A stretch of DNA of 64,000 nucleotides from Stratiolaelaps scimitus. Taxonomy: Eukaryota; Arthropoda; Arachnida; Mesostigmata; Laelapidae. Of this stretch, positions 13,320-24,850 are shown piece by piece (position 1 is the first letter of the stretch; the number at the start of each line of letters is the position of its first letter). The notes beneath the pieces were generated by a model. That model did no database searches. It was not told the DNA's origin and saw only the letters and a list, made by a program, of their open reading frames with translations. The translations under genes and the position numbers were made by a program. The stretch is from NCBI GenBank assembly GCA_019614645.1, contig JABWDB010000018.1, positions 1,914,501 to 1,978,500 on the forward strand, read 5' to 3'.

Positions 13320-14628
13320 TTTCATTCTGGGTGCCAGACCGGCCCAGCATAGGTTATCACAGGTTCGACGTAGGTTCTGAACAGTAGTACGTATAGATTC
13401 GGATCGGCAATTGTGAACGTACGCATTATCCAATTGCTTCGCTGACTAGCTTTAAGAGCAACGTCCGCAGTATGTTCAGAGTATTTTAGACTAGTTGATG
13501 TGATTATACCTAGATCTCTAATAGATTTTTGTGATTTAAGTTCTATGCTACCATGGAGTACTTTTGCTTAGTATTTCCGTGTCCAAAATGCAGCACAGCG
13601 CATTTCTCGATCGAAAGCATGAGATCTAGCTGCCCTGCCCATTCATAAAAATCGTGTAGTGCTTTTTGTAGCACCGATCTCTGCTGAGGCGTATCTACGG
13701 GGGCGTATATTTTAATATCGTCAGCATAGACTTTAACAGATACAGAGGGAGGGAGAGCATATGTAAGAGAGTTTATATACATTATATACATTAAGGGTCC
13801 CAGAATGGTTCCTTGAGGGCACCCTGATGTGACGCTTGTTTCTTCCGAATACTGTCCATTGACTCGAACTCGAAAGGTTCTATTTCGAAGGAAATCAGTG
13901 ATCCAGTCAACTAGAATTTTGCCGACTCCGAAGCGTGGAAGCATAGCAATTAGTTTTGTATGTGTGACTCTTTCAAACGCCGATTTGAAGTCGAAGAAGA
14001 TGGCGTCAAAACAGCGCGACGCGTTGATTTCGCGGGCCCAATCGAATTGTGTGTCTATCAGCTGGAGCACCGTACTGTATCCGGGCCTATATGCATAATG
14101 GGTTCCACTGATGAGGCTTTGGGCATTGGCATTATCGTAGATAGCCTTAGATATGATGCTTTCCAGAAGTTTGCATACTATAACTGTTAGCGAAACCGGC
14201 CTCTTGTTTCTGGGATCGGTCTTAGAGCCTTTCTTATGTACTGGACATACTATTGCTGAGCGGAAAACATCTGGAATCGTGGCATTATCGACAGACTTTC
14301 TAAAGACCCAAGAGAGAGGGACACAGACCGATAGCCCCAGTTTCTTCATCACGTAGGATGGTATGTCGTCTGGTGTGGAACTTAACTTCGACTGTAGTTT
14401 TCGTAGGTGACGGTGAATGTTTTCCGCACTTACATCTACGTCGTGAACAGTGAGCCTTAGGGGTCCTTCTGGCAGAGCGGGTGGTTCTCTGCTTTGACGT
14501 TGCTTCAGCTCATCGTTGCCTGGGTACGTTGCTTCGAAATGCCTTTTTAATATCTCGGCCTTTTCTTTGTCGTCAGTGGTAAAAGTGCCATCGCTGCGCT
14601 GTAGTGAGCTGAGAGTATCGTTAATCAC
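13320..14628 (-). pseudogene. CR1-like non-LTR retrotransposon reverse transcriptase, frameshifted
   Basis: The 361-codon main frame (13543-14628) reads as the reverse transcriptase of a CR1-like LINE, which copies its RNA at a nicked chromosomal target. Visible motifs in order are a YRPG.ST fingers segment, motif A FFDFKSAF with its catalytic Asp, motif B SGCPQGTILGP, motif C VYADDIKIYA with an intact YADD box, and motif D IEKCAVLHFG. The frame stops at 13543, but the adjacent frame continues the domain (KSIRDLGIITSTSLKYSEH, then YVEPVITYAGPVWHPE) to a further stop near 13320, so a one-base frameshift has broken it. A remote third-frame continuation runs to about 13060. The endonuclease part is missing. 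The open frame extends a few codons upstream of the GTG at 14626-14628, so no true start is implied. Confidence 0.85.
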
Positions 14629-15760
14629 GATCCATCTACGTACATAGTTATGGATGGCCTTGTTGTATATATAGTATTAAATTATAGTAATTTGTTATTT
14701 TCGCCGAAATAGCATCTCAATGACCTCAACTGGTCAAACACCTCAAAGTGCAATATAACTCAGAGGTTGCTGACCTGTCTGTTCCGTGTCCTATGTTATA
14801 ACAATATATATGTATCTATCTACCGACCATGACTGGCTGTAAAATAGAAAATAGTCACATTCTGTTTGGTCAAAAACGCTTTCAAGCACCGGTAGGTACG
14901 TTTGCTGATAAGATCGATTCTATAATTAAGTAATTATGACAAACATAAACAACGCATACTTCCTCATAAGGATACTACTATCGTAACCTCTCGCGTTGTC
15001 ATAAAACGTGTCGGATAGCTTGTCCACCATAATTATATAATTAGCTTGCGTACGTACTGCGTCAGCTGCGTAACGACCTGTCCATCTCCGAGGACAGATG
15101 AACAATGTGTGCGACCCTCTTTACCGAGCAGCAAACGACAATGAAAGCTCTAAGCTAGTTACGAGGCAATCTAGACGCTGGCGTCCCACTGGTCCATACA
15201 TCGGGCCAGCACAATGGCGAGACGCCTGCGTATGCTAACGGAATCAATTCTCACTAGAAGGCGAACTAAAAGCGACTGTTTGTTCATGGTAACAAAACGA
15301 TTTAGTCATTAAATACAACTCGTCCAGCTATTTGGTTTCTGTTTCACGGCTCTTCCATGTGGCTTGTCCTCAGCAAATTCAAATCTGCTCGCCCACTAGA
15401 AATTATTCTAATAATAATCTTTTATGTAACATCGCGGCACCGTCGTTCGCCATCCAACTCTTAGTTGTCATTTACAAGCGTGTGAGGACGTTATGTTTTC
15501 TCGACATTGACTAATCGATTGATCAATTTAGCGAGCGTATTTTGATTGCTGCTCATAAGCATCGCCCTTTTCCTCAGGAGATTCGTGGGGCTCAAATAGA
15601 ACATGGCGACTAAAGTGGAGTGACATGAATTAATAGTCAATGGTTGACATGACGGGCGTCCATTCAAGCAGTGTGCGTTTAAACAAGAAAGCGTTGTCTC
15701 GAAACAGAAAACACCTATGGTAGACCATTGGAATTATACGTTATAGGATGTATGTTTTGT

Positions 15761-15836
15761 AAAGACACAAAGCATGTTGGCGTTAAATGTTGGCTGAGAG
15801 TCAGCCCGAAAAAGTTTAGTTTAAAGACACAAAGCA
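15761..15836 (+). mobile_element. 48-base hairpin-bearing retroposon fragment with 14-base target duplication
   Basis: AAAGACACAAAGCA occurs at 15761-15774 and again exactly at 15823-15836, flanking 48 bases. The insert contains CGTTAAATGTTGGCTGAGAGTCAGCC; within it GGCTGA-GAG-TCAGCC (15792-15806) is a perfect six-base-pair hairpin with a three-base loop. A target-site duplication of this size is the signature of LINE-type target-primed insertion, so this is a severely 5'-truncated copy of a retroposon whose 3' end carries the hairpin. A longer sister insertion is at 39625-39723. Confidence 0.75.
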
Positions 15837-16085
15837 AAATGTTGATGTCGGTACCTTTTAAAGCGAAAGTTTGTCTAGAGTGGTCTGATATATTAGGGTT
15901 TAAGGCATATCTAGAAATAAGTAGCATATTCATTTCATGTACAACTCATGTCAAGACTGGTGCAATATAACGAACACCCTGTTATTGCATGCATGAAAAA
16001 AAATACATAAATTAAAAATTATTGAATAGTAATAAGCGCACTAACTATAGAGACAGAGTACTTCGATAGGGTACAGATTAATTTA

Positions 16086-16088
<3 letters not shown>

Positions 16089-16122
<34 letters not shown>
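16089..16122. repeat. (TA)n microsatellite
   Basis: Alternating A/T tract of about 34 bases. Confidence 0.95.
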
Positions 16123-16125
<3 letters not shown>

Positions 16126-17188
16126 TATTTTTATATTTTATTTAAAAAAAATATTTATTTATACTGGCGTAGTGACCAAGCAAATATTTAAAATAAATAA
16201 ATTATGCCAATAGTTCACTATAGAGAATATTTTCCTGCTTCTGATTCGAAGCCCTGTTCCGCAACTATCTTATCTCAACTTCGGAGAAGATATAGAGTCC
16301 ATCCACACCCACATTGAAGTGTCCCATTGTCCGGGTGCGGTGACGAGATGTACACAAGTAGGACAAACTTTAGCCTCACTGGTTTCGGCGCAATCGTTCT
16401 TCTTCCCAGTAGATCAACATCTACCAGTGGTGGGGCGAACGCCGACTGATACTACACGGTGACCCCGAGTCAAAGTGATTTTTTCCCTCAAACGTCTCTC
16501 ACACTTCTCCCACATGTTCGTCCTATGCTGTAGCGAGGCCTTGTCAATTTCGATTCCCTATAGAGAGCCTGTAATCTACAAGTACAGCCCCTTTCGTCCT
16601 GAGTTCGACGGTAGCGTCTGCTCCTATCTACAAAGTTACCAGGTAACACCAACGAACCATACGGTACATCCATGCCTTCGCCGTTTGTCCCGGCGGGATG
16701 CCGGAGGCAAAGGCTTGCCAAAGGGTGGAGTTGCCAAAAAGGATCGCGGGTTTGGCTGCCGCCCGGTGCCCTGCTACGCTATTGACGTCGTTGGAAAAGT
16801 TGGCGATCCAAAGGTAGAATTCGTGCACGATAGAGTGTGATCATCGTGCACTAGCAAGTGAGATAGCATAGCTTGTATGGGAGCGGCATAGGAGAGGGAT
16901 GTATGCTGAATAGGAAGATGGAGAAAAATAACACGGACTGTCTATTGGTGATACCTGAGGCGAAGGCTTAGAGCAGATCTTGGTGAGATCTGCGATAATC
17001 CCCCCTCGATAAAGAAAATCACCCTTTCGTATCTTGCACTTGATTTTAACAAAAATGCGTATACAAATAGGTGACTGAATTCGAATGAAATAGCAGCAAT
17101 AGATATTCATTCAGTCTGTGTCAAAACGGGGCTCAACCAATATTTTTCCTTTTGTTGCTAGGCTCCCTACTTCAAAGATACTCATCCA

Positions 17189-17190
<2 letters not shown>

Positions 17191-17228
<38 letters not shown>
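17191..17228. repeat. (TA)n microsatellite
   Basis: Alternating A/T tract of about 38 bases. Confidence 0.95.
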
Positions 17229-17229
<1 letters not shown>

Positions 17230-18194
17230 CTTTCTACACTGCAAAACCATTCCAATCTCACTCAAGGATTATGCAGACTTGGTCGGTCCGAATGTGACCT
17301 GTAATTTCGTTGTAGCTATCCTGTTATTGTTCCGTTGCAATTAGCTCACCGCCGTTCCCTCATTAGACGATGCCAATTGACGCACCGAGTTGCTCTAGTC
17401 ATTGTTTCACCCCTTACTGCGAATATTCAATTACCCTGTAGTAGTCAGCCCTTTGAACCTTGTACACTTCATCTCATTACCCTGTTGCAGGAAAAGCAGT
17501 CCTCGATGGTAATCATCGCGTTCTCCCATTGGAGTTAACCCGCTGCTCTATTGGAGTTACTTGATGTTTTCATAGTGTCCTGCTATAATAAGTGGAAGAT
17601 AATGAAAAACACAGGGAAGAAAAGAGATAGTGAAAAAACGCACTGTATGGACGGGATATTGTGCATGATATTATTGCCACGGCTGACTCCACTGACAAAT
17701 TTGCAAGTGCATGATCGCATCTATCTACAAATGCCCCCTGCGCTTGGACCCAGGAACGATTTGATAAGAAAGCCTCTCCTTCACAGGCCAATTAATAAAG
17801 ATAAATAGATTAGGCTATGGGATATCATGGCAACATAACTGTGATCCTGTTGTCGCCTTAGACGTTCTAATGTTAAGATACACTCAGCGTTCAACCGTTA
17901 CTCGCGCCTGTTCTAGTTCAAATGGTCCTCTTCTCTTCCATTAACCGATCGAAAGAAATCGATTGATGTTCCTGTAACGATTTTTTAAACGACATTTGAA
18001 GGCGGAGACAAATTGAGAGGAAGTATGACTGGTGACGTATCCGTTCAGCCAAGTCAACGCTCCTTAGCGCCGTCCAGCTGAGGACATCTCTGCAGTGCCA
18101 TCTCTGCAGTTGTATATTACTTAAACTCCCCGAAAGAAACGCCATTCTTCTATTTCGATGCAATGCTTGAACGTATCATTCCTTGAACAATACA

Positions 18195-18322
18195 ATTTAG
18201 GTGTTTGGTTCATTAAGGGAGCTGTGAGAACGATTAAGCTCGATAGTCCGGTGCGCGACCCGAACCTGAGGCTTCCGGCTATCTACAGTCAAAGACTTAG
18301 CCGTTCAAGCCATCGCGCTGAC
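18195..18322 (-). mobile_element. tRNA-derived SINE, old copy
   Basis: Read on the minus strand it starts GTCAGCGCGATGGC, contains an A-box-like TGGCTTGAACGG and a B box GGTTCGGGTC (18257-18266), and ends in a tail related to that of the younger SINE at 34454-34600 (GAGCTTAA, CAGCTCCCTTAATGAACCAA). The boxes are an internal RNA polymerase III promoter. The same SINE sits at the same place in copy 2 of the duplication, so it inserted before the duplication. Confidence 0.7.
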
Positions 18323-19298
18323 CAGCTCAATGATTTTATGTTTAGTAAAGAGTAATAAAGGTGAAAACATGACATTGATTTATTGATTTATTAATTGACA
18401 ACATTTGGTAACGCCTCAGAGTACATGCATGTCTATCAGCGTTATTAATTTAAAGTGAAAATATTTCCCCTAAGTATTCTGGCGATTGAAATATAACTTC
18501 AAGTGATTACGCTACGAATTTCTTTATTATTGGTTTGATGAAGTACACGGATGTTTTCCTATAAACCTTGTCTATTTAGCAGTAGATTGTTGGTATATAA
18601 TATATATGTTGACCATCCATACTAAGCTAATTCTGACTTCTATAAAGGATACCTTATTTAGGTATTATTGCTTATGAACCAATACTTGTTGCTGGTCCGT
18701 CATTGCGGATTCTGATGAATGACTTTTTGTTTGGTTGAACCCCCCAAAAAAGCTGTTCCATCAGTCAGAGGAAAAATCCAAACCTCTTTGAGGTCAGCCA
18801 CGACAGGTTATATAAGACATCAAAAGGGTTACGCAGCCCTACGTTGACGACTAACTGAAGTTTAACATGCCGTCAAATGTCTGATAGTGGCCTGACTCGG
18901 AACATTCTGAACTGCGTTTCTTTTTTGCTAGCTTGTCAACTCTGAATGACTGAATCAGATGATTTTATTCTGATTTTTTTCTAATTAATGTCTATGCCCT
19001 TCAATAGGTGTATCTGGCGATGATCAATACGTATAAATAAACGTTCAGCAAACCCTAAAATTGGTCCTTCCGTATAGCTCACTTTCTCATCAAATCACCC
19101 TGCTGATTGTGAAGTATTGCCCAAATTAGTTCACTCACATTTCCATCCAATGGTTGTTGAGGGTTGTTCAGTGTCTCGTGCTGTAGTGCTGTTATAGAGA
19201 CGCTAGTTTATAACGCGGAGAATTGCGATGGCTTCAAATGGTACAGGCACCAAACTCAAAAGTAATGAGCAATTATCACGTCGTCATTTTAGGCAATC

Positions 19299-21152
19299 AT
19301 GTTTGTCGGTGAGCACCTGTCTCGTGTCATGGCCATCGTGTTGAGTGTAGCAGTACACAAGTCGTCACAACTTAGCAATGAGGATGGCCCCGACTTGGAT
19401 TCCTCGCCACTATTAGCATCGGTGGACAAGTTCATATTGCAAAGAGGCGTACGGCCCGAAGCCACCACTCTGCTCGTCTTTGGAGTCTGCCTTGCAGAGC
19501 TCAATAGCTATCAGTCTGGCTCCCATCAACGTTGGTACGCTCATACAGTGGTGCTGAATTCACAAATCGGGCAAATACCTCGGCACAAATGGGCGAAATA
19601 TCCCATCGAGGACATGATGACCGAAATGACCCGACACGAGGGAAGACCACTCGTTGTATTACCATGTCGGGATTTCGTCCAGATTCGACCCAGAAATTAC
19701 CTTGATTATCTTGCCAACGTTAGACAGCACGTCCTCTTCGTTATCGATGCGTTCGTGCCGTCCGTGTACGAGCACATGACTTATGCATCTGTTACACGAG
19801 AAAGGGTTAGACATGATCATGTGCTTCTGGATATATTGCAAACACAACTGGTTGATCCAATCAGAGATCAAGCATCTTCGCAACCACGTCTGGCCCCTAT
19901 GACTTCCCTGAAGCCATCATGGAAGTTGGACTCTATTATGGGTGTCACAGCCGGCATCTTTGGGTGGCTCCTACTAATCCTTGACGTGTCACCATACAAT
20001 AGTCGTAACCAGAGCTTATGGCCATACTTGTTCCGTGTCTTCTACCGGGGGCACCGTGACGATCAGCGTTCTATGCCTGGTTTAACTTTACACAAAAATC
20101 TGCCGTATTTGCGTTATACATCAAGAGTGAGGTGTGTTACTCCATTGGGATATGTCGACCCTTCGGAATCTGCGCTTGTGCACAGCCTTAGTGGTCCGCT
20201 GTGTCTGTTGCTGTTGCTCACAGTGTTCGCCGTTGTCTCATTATCGTCTGGCGGAAACTACATGCACTTCAGTAAACTTATGCGAGAGCTCTTTGCCAGC
20301 TCTCTGACCGCTTATCCGATAGATGTAGAACCGATCTTAGCTTGTCGTCACTACGCGACAAGGGCAATTCCACTTTGTTTGTTTATAGTATATCACCAAG
20401 TAGTTTTGCTCAACCTATACAAGAATCTTCTTATTGCCGATTTTTTGGAACCGGATAATGATATCCTTGGTTACAAGATGAAGTCATCCCATGAAATTTT
20501 ATTACTTCCGTACACCTATAGGATAGTATCTACACGGACCAATGTCTACGAATCCCTAAAAAGTCGGACAGTTGTCTGCTCAACGGAACTAGAAGCGATA
20601 GACAACCAATTAAATATCCCTACAAGACGTAAGAACTCGTATGACATTACGTTCAGCATGGACAGGACCCACCATGACGGCAAACAATCTCTGATTTCAA
20701 ATCGCCTGATCTCACGATCTATGATCAGTAATGTGTTAACCGACTGTCAAAAATACGGCCTCTTTCCATTCATACCAAAGACCATCCAACGTCGAGAAAA
20801 GCTAACTGATATTAACGAAAGGAACATCGTACGGCTGGCCAAGGCTATACACAAGAGAAGAATAGATCAACAAGGGAGCAATGCAACAGGACTTCGGCCT
20901 TCGGAAACCTGGGAAGCTCACCGGGAGATGCTGAAGCTCGAGCAACATGCAATTATCGATCCCAGCGAAAAGGTTAATTCATTCAAGATGATTCACCTGA
21001 CAAAAACCATCAAGATTTGTTCTTGCTGTATTGTGTTAGGGCTCGTTTGTTTTATCCTCGAGCAAGGCATTAATCGGATTCAGAAGCTCGATGTCAGACA
21101 ATGTTTGGAGCGTGCACTACATAAGGCCCTCGATTTTCTGTATCAGTTGTAG
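19299..21152 (+). CDS. Putative divergent ionotropic-receptor-like protein, copy 1
   Basis: This is an uninterrupted 617-codon frame. I infer a member of the arthropod ionotropic receptor (IR) family: ligand-gated cation channels of sensory neurons derived from glutamate receptors. The layout supporting this is an S1-like ligand-binding half with GIFGWLLLILDVSPYNSRNQS (about 219-239, written here only as the G..G.L...D pattern ending in Arg), a membrane segment at 299-316, a pore-like loop, a second segment at 356-381 ending LNLYKNLLIADFLEP, which fits the IR M3 pattern Y...L...L..P, an S2-like stretch of about 190 residues, and a final segment at 571-587 followed by Glu. There is no clear signal peptide, and an AG acceptor-like TTTTAG lies just before the ATG, so a 5' exon may be missing. 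A tandem copy lies 7.37 kb downstream. Another multi-pass receptor family is possible. Confidence 0.55.
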   Translation: MFVGEHLSRVMAIVLSVAVHKSSQLSNEDGPDLDSSPLLASVDKFILQRGVRPEATTLLVFGVCLAELNSYQSGSHQRWYAHTVVLNSQIGQIPRHKWAKYPIEDMMTEMTRHEGRPLVVLPCRDFVQIRPRNYLDYLANVRQHVLFVIDAFVPSVYEHMTYASVTRERVRHDHVLLDILQTQLVDPIRDQASSQPRLAPMTSLKPSWKLDSIMGVTAGIFGWLLLILDVSPYNSRNQSLWPYLFRVFYRGHRDDQRSMPGLTLHKNLPYLRYTSRVRCVTPLGYVDPSESALVHSLSGPLCLLLLLTVFAVVSLSSGGNYMHFSKLMRELFASSLTAYPIDVEPILACRHYATRAIPLCLFIVYHQVVLLNLYKNLLIADFLEPDNDILGYKMKSSHEILLLPYTYRIVSTRTNVYESLKSRTVVCSTELEAIDNQLNIPTRRKNSYDITFSMDRTHHDGKQSLISNRLISRSMISNVLTDCQKYGLFPFIPKTIQRREKLTDINERNIVRLAKAIHKRRIDQQGSNATGLRPSETWEAHREMLKLEQHAIIDPSEKVNSFKMIHLTKTIKICSCCIVLGLVCFILEQGINRIQKLDVRQCLERALHKALDFLYQL

Positions 21153-22085
21153 TTCGTCACTCGACGCGCTCTATGGCGTTTCGGCCTTCGAATATCATGT
21201 CGCGTCCAACATCGTGCATAGCCGAACCTTCGAATTTGGCGACGATGGGCATCGCAGATTGATTCAAATAATTCAGAGAGACTCACGAACACATGCACAT
21301 GTCAAACTCAGATCGATTTGCTAGTGTAAAATATATCCGGACAAGCCTCTTGTGTGTCTGTAAGATTTCTCCAAATAGACCGACGCTTCTAATCTAGTCC
21401 AAACAGCCAGTTCTTGTCGAATGTCCATCTAGAATCGGTCGAGTGCCACTAGGGTGTCAAAATGCACATTCAGTTTGATGAGTATTTTATGAGTCAGTAA
21501 TGAAATCGTATTCGATATCGTGTCAGTGGTCCACTCTACGTATGCTAACATTACAGGCCACCTAGGGTTCCTCTCCCAGGCCTTCAGGAAGGACATCGCC
21601 AGTTACTCAAACTAAAACGAAACAAACAACCTTTGTTAACCTGCCTGTCAGTATCTGGGGGAGGATTTTTCAGCGGTCGGAGCACGATGTGCCTATTACA
21701 CCTCGCACTGCTGTAGGGCCTGCAAGTGGCATCATTTTATTCCCACATAACTCCCGTGAAAATTGCGAGCATTTCCTCTTATCGTTAGGTGCCTTGCACA
21801 TCGTGTAATACATCAGTAGAGACGATTTGCGTTTCTGCTTCTTATAAATGCCGGACCATGAGAAAACACTCCTCTGTCTTCGTGAGAACTGTCGTTGTGA
21901 CTATTTTGTGATGCGAAGGTGTTTCGACGGGTTTGGTCCACTTACTGATACAAACGCGCCGCACCCCCAAAGATTATGTAGGCATAATCCTCAGTAGTCG
22001 CCAGTAATGCCGCAGTTGGTCACAATATTTATTTACACTTATAAAAAGGACATATTGTATCTAAATGTATTGTGCCTTATATATT

Positions 22086-22440
22086 ATATAAATATGCTAA
22101 TATTCGTGTTATATAACCCGCATGGTAATATTGGAACGCTTGAAACTGCCATCTAAATGGCAATCATTGCCATGATCGTCATCATCATCATCATCGTTAT
22201 TATTAGAACGAGCGGAAATTTTCTGCTAGCGGTCGAGAGAGAAGAGCCACGCTGTCGTATGTCATGACATACTGCTACTTCTAGCATTTTTGAAGTGCAA
22301 TATTCTACCAGTTTTCGACGTGGGCTGATATAATGCACACGAAATGCGTGTTTTGTATGTTTGTACGTTTTACACTTATATCTGCGGTCCCTACCTTTAT
22401 CAAGCACTTATCTATATATGCGGGGAGCCCACATAATTTA
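22086..22440. other. Spacer between duplication copy 1 and LINE
   Basis: AT-rich DNA with a short CAT/ATC tract near 22175-22195. No gene seen. Confidence 0.5.
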
Positions 22441-22474
22441 ACGTAAGTACGCGTGTACAACATCATGAATATGG

Positions 22475-24310
22475 ACACGTTTAGGACCAGCCTACAGGCC
22501 ACTCTTCTGGACGGAGCCCCGACTGAGACCCCCGAGGCCCTCCACAGAGCCCTGGCGAAGGCCCCCTCACAGGCTTCTGCCCCAGCGGTGCACCCAAGAC
22601 GGAGCAGGCCAGTCACGCCGGTGTACCGGTGGTGCCGGGAGTACGGGACGCCAGGCAGGATTATCTCAGGACACGGCGAGCCATAAGGATCCGGACCCTT
22701 TTGACGGAATACCAAGTGCACCGGCTGTCCCTTCGGCGGCCCATCGACGTGAGCAAAAGAAAGTGCTGGAGGGAACTCCTTGCGGAGATTGACGCGCACC
22801 CGTGGGGCGGCCGTACAGGATCGTACTTGCTAAGACCAAGACGTCTCCGAAGGTAAACCTCACCGCAGAAGAGAGAAGGGAGACACTTGAGGAGCTGTTC
22901 CCCTTCCAGGATGATTTCGATCGAGAGCCATACGGCCACAGGCGACAAGAAGAACGAGAAAAGGAGGAGGAGCAGGCCCCAGAAGTCACAGTGGCCGAGG
23001 TTCTGGCAGCTGCGGCCCGCATCAAGCACGGCAAGGTCTCTGGGCCCGACGGAATCACACCAGCAGAGGTTAAGGTTTCTTGCTATCGTCGCGGGCGTAG
23101 CCATTAAGGTGCTCAGAGAGGGACGCCTTCCGGCATCCTGGAAGAACGTAGAGGTCGTCCTCCTCCTGAAGGGCAACGGCTCCTACCGACCCACTTGCCT
23201 CATCAACTCGCTCGCCAAGGCTTTCGAAAGCATTATTGAAAGTCGGCTTCGGATGTACGCGGAAAACAACGGCCTCCTCTCGCCAACCCAGTTGGGCTTC
23301 ACGAAGGGCAAATCTGTTCACTCAGCGATCCAAACGGTGGTCCAAAGAGCAGAAGAGTTGCACCGCACGACCTTGAAAACGCGCCAGGTCTACCTGGCCG
23401 CCTTCTTGGACGTTAAAGATGCTTTCAACAGCCTGCCCTGGAAGACTATCCTAACGACGCTGAGGGACAAAGGAGCCCCCTGAGATGGCCATGACAGCCG
23501 GAGTTCCACAAGGGTCGATACTCGGCTCTCTGTTATGGAACATTTCCTATGACGGGGTCCACAGGCTCGACAGCATGCCTAGCGAAGCTACCACCCTAGC
23601 ATATGCCGAGGACCTGGCTGTCACCGTGCAGGCGAGAACAGTCGCGGAAACAGAGTTCTACGCCAACGCAGCTTTGACAAGGATCGCCGAATGGATGGAA
23701 GACGGCGGATTATCCCTCGCGCCGGAGAAGAGCGAGGCGATACTTCTCACAGGGAAGGAAAGGTTGAGGGATCCGTACCTTGCACTCAACGGCCAAAGAA
23801 TCAAGGTGGTGTCGCGCGCCATGTACCTCGGTGTTCATCACGATAAGAGCCTAAGCGGGCGGCACCACCTTGTTCAGGTCACCGCCAGGGCCGCCAAAGC
23901 AGCAAATGCCATTGCCAGAATATTGCCAAATATCCACGGACCGATAGGCGCAAACCAGCGCCGACTATTGTTGTCGGTGGCCGAGTCTATCGCCCTCTTC
24001 GGAGCCCCATCGTGGCTCAACAAGGCACTGGCGACGAAGTGAAATAGGCAGTCCTACAGACAGCCCAACGCACATGTGCACTCCGCATCACCCATACGTA
24101 CAGGACGGTCAGCACGGCCGCGTCTCTAGTGATAGCTGGAACACCGCCCTGGGACGGAGACCACGTCGGCATGGGACATTGTCTCATCGGTAATAGGGAC
24201 AATTCTCCAAAAGAAGAGCGAGCTCGGTCGGCTTAGAGGTACACGTTGGAGGAGAGACCCTGCGGGACCGCAGGACGACGTCGCCAACCGGAGGATGAAC
24301 CTGACATAGG
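22475..24310 (+). pseudogene. R1/Jockey-like LINE ORF2 remnant, multiply frameshifted
   Basis: Pieces of one reverse transcriptase polyprotein run in order through three frames. They are a pre-RT segment (CWRELLAEIDAHPWG, then RPYRIVLAKTKT), ISGPDGITPAEVK-type entry, YRPTCLINSLAKAFE, LGFTKGKSVHSAI, motif A FLDVKDAFNSLPW, motif B AGVPQGSILG, motif C AYAEDLAV, motif D KSEAILLTGK, and the C-terminal LQTAQRTCALRITHTYR near 24055-24100. Motif C has Glu in place of the first catalytic Asp of the usual ADD, an internal part between motifs A and B is missing (23480-23500), and there are at least three frame changes. The endonuclease is absent. It lies between the two receptor copies. It is dead DNA, but could have provided homology for rearrangement. 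Confidence 0.85.
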
Positions 24311-24319
24311 ACAAAGGTA

Positions 24320-24850
24320 GCCTAGGGTAGACGGATGGTTACACCCATACGTCAGCCTACAAGTGACTACTACGGTCCCTGCAAGTCTGGAGCACGAAGT
24401 ATTATAAAAACAGTCCCAGGCACCTAATCCAAGTTATAGGTTCGAGGATTTTTAGCCGGTAAAAATCCGGTACTATAACAGCGAATACCTAAGATGTGAG
24501 GTTGTGGTGTCTTTTTGAAGATTTTATCCCTCAACTTCAAAAAAAAGGGTACCCTCCTAGGAGGTCAGGGCTGGAGCTGAGGGAGCGACCGTGTGTGTAC
24601 CTAGGGGAACACTGGAGGGTTCAGGCCTCAGTCGCACTGAAGCTCCCCCATATGTAAGGAGAGTGTAGGGACCCTCAAAGCAATACCTATGGCTTTCCGA
24701 TACTTTGGGGGGAGGGCGGTAGATGGGTTTAGAGGGTTTGCGAGTGCTGCACGCCATTGAAGGATCCGCTCATGGCGCATGCGCATCACGCATTCCCGGC
24801 AAGCTCCGACAACAAAAACTAGCCCCTTGGGTTCAGACTCAGGGACTATT
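24320..24850. other. Spacer before duplication copy 2
   Basis: No open frame of interest. It contains a GCGCATGCGC palindrome near 24775-24784 and a G-rich stretch near 24700-24715. Confidence 0.45.

Larger units (their letters stand above)
14640..17800. other. Anonymous DNA with microsatellites and one micro-insertion
   Basis: No gene recognised. The stretch holds (TA)n tracts, a tiny retroposed insertion at 15761-15836 (separate entry) and an 8-base hairpin at 16973-16993. The 121-codon plus frame at 16475-16840 is overlapped by minus frames and has no recognisable domain. Confidence 0.45.
17805..22085 (+). repeat. Duplicated segment, copy 1 (carries receptor ORF 1)
   Basis: From near 17811 to about 22085 the sequence re-aligns with 24850-29345, with high identity over the ORF and its flanks and several indels outside it. 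Shared landmarks are a block near 17905/25240, a tRNA-derived SINE on the minus strand, the 617-codon ORF, and a 3' block ending in an AAAAAGGACATATT motif near 22050/29310. Copy 1 has about 205 bases at 18350-18554 that copy 2 lacks, and lacks about 95 bases present in copy 2 near 25445-25540. A broken LINE lies between the two copies. Confidence 0.9.

Noticed and set aside
19262..19292. Possible 31-base intron (GTAATG...TTTTAG) just before the receptor ORF
   Set aside because: Too short for a normal spliceosomal intron and its removal would shift the reading frame out of phase with the 617-codon ORF.
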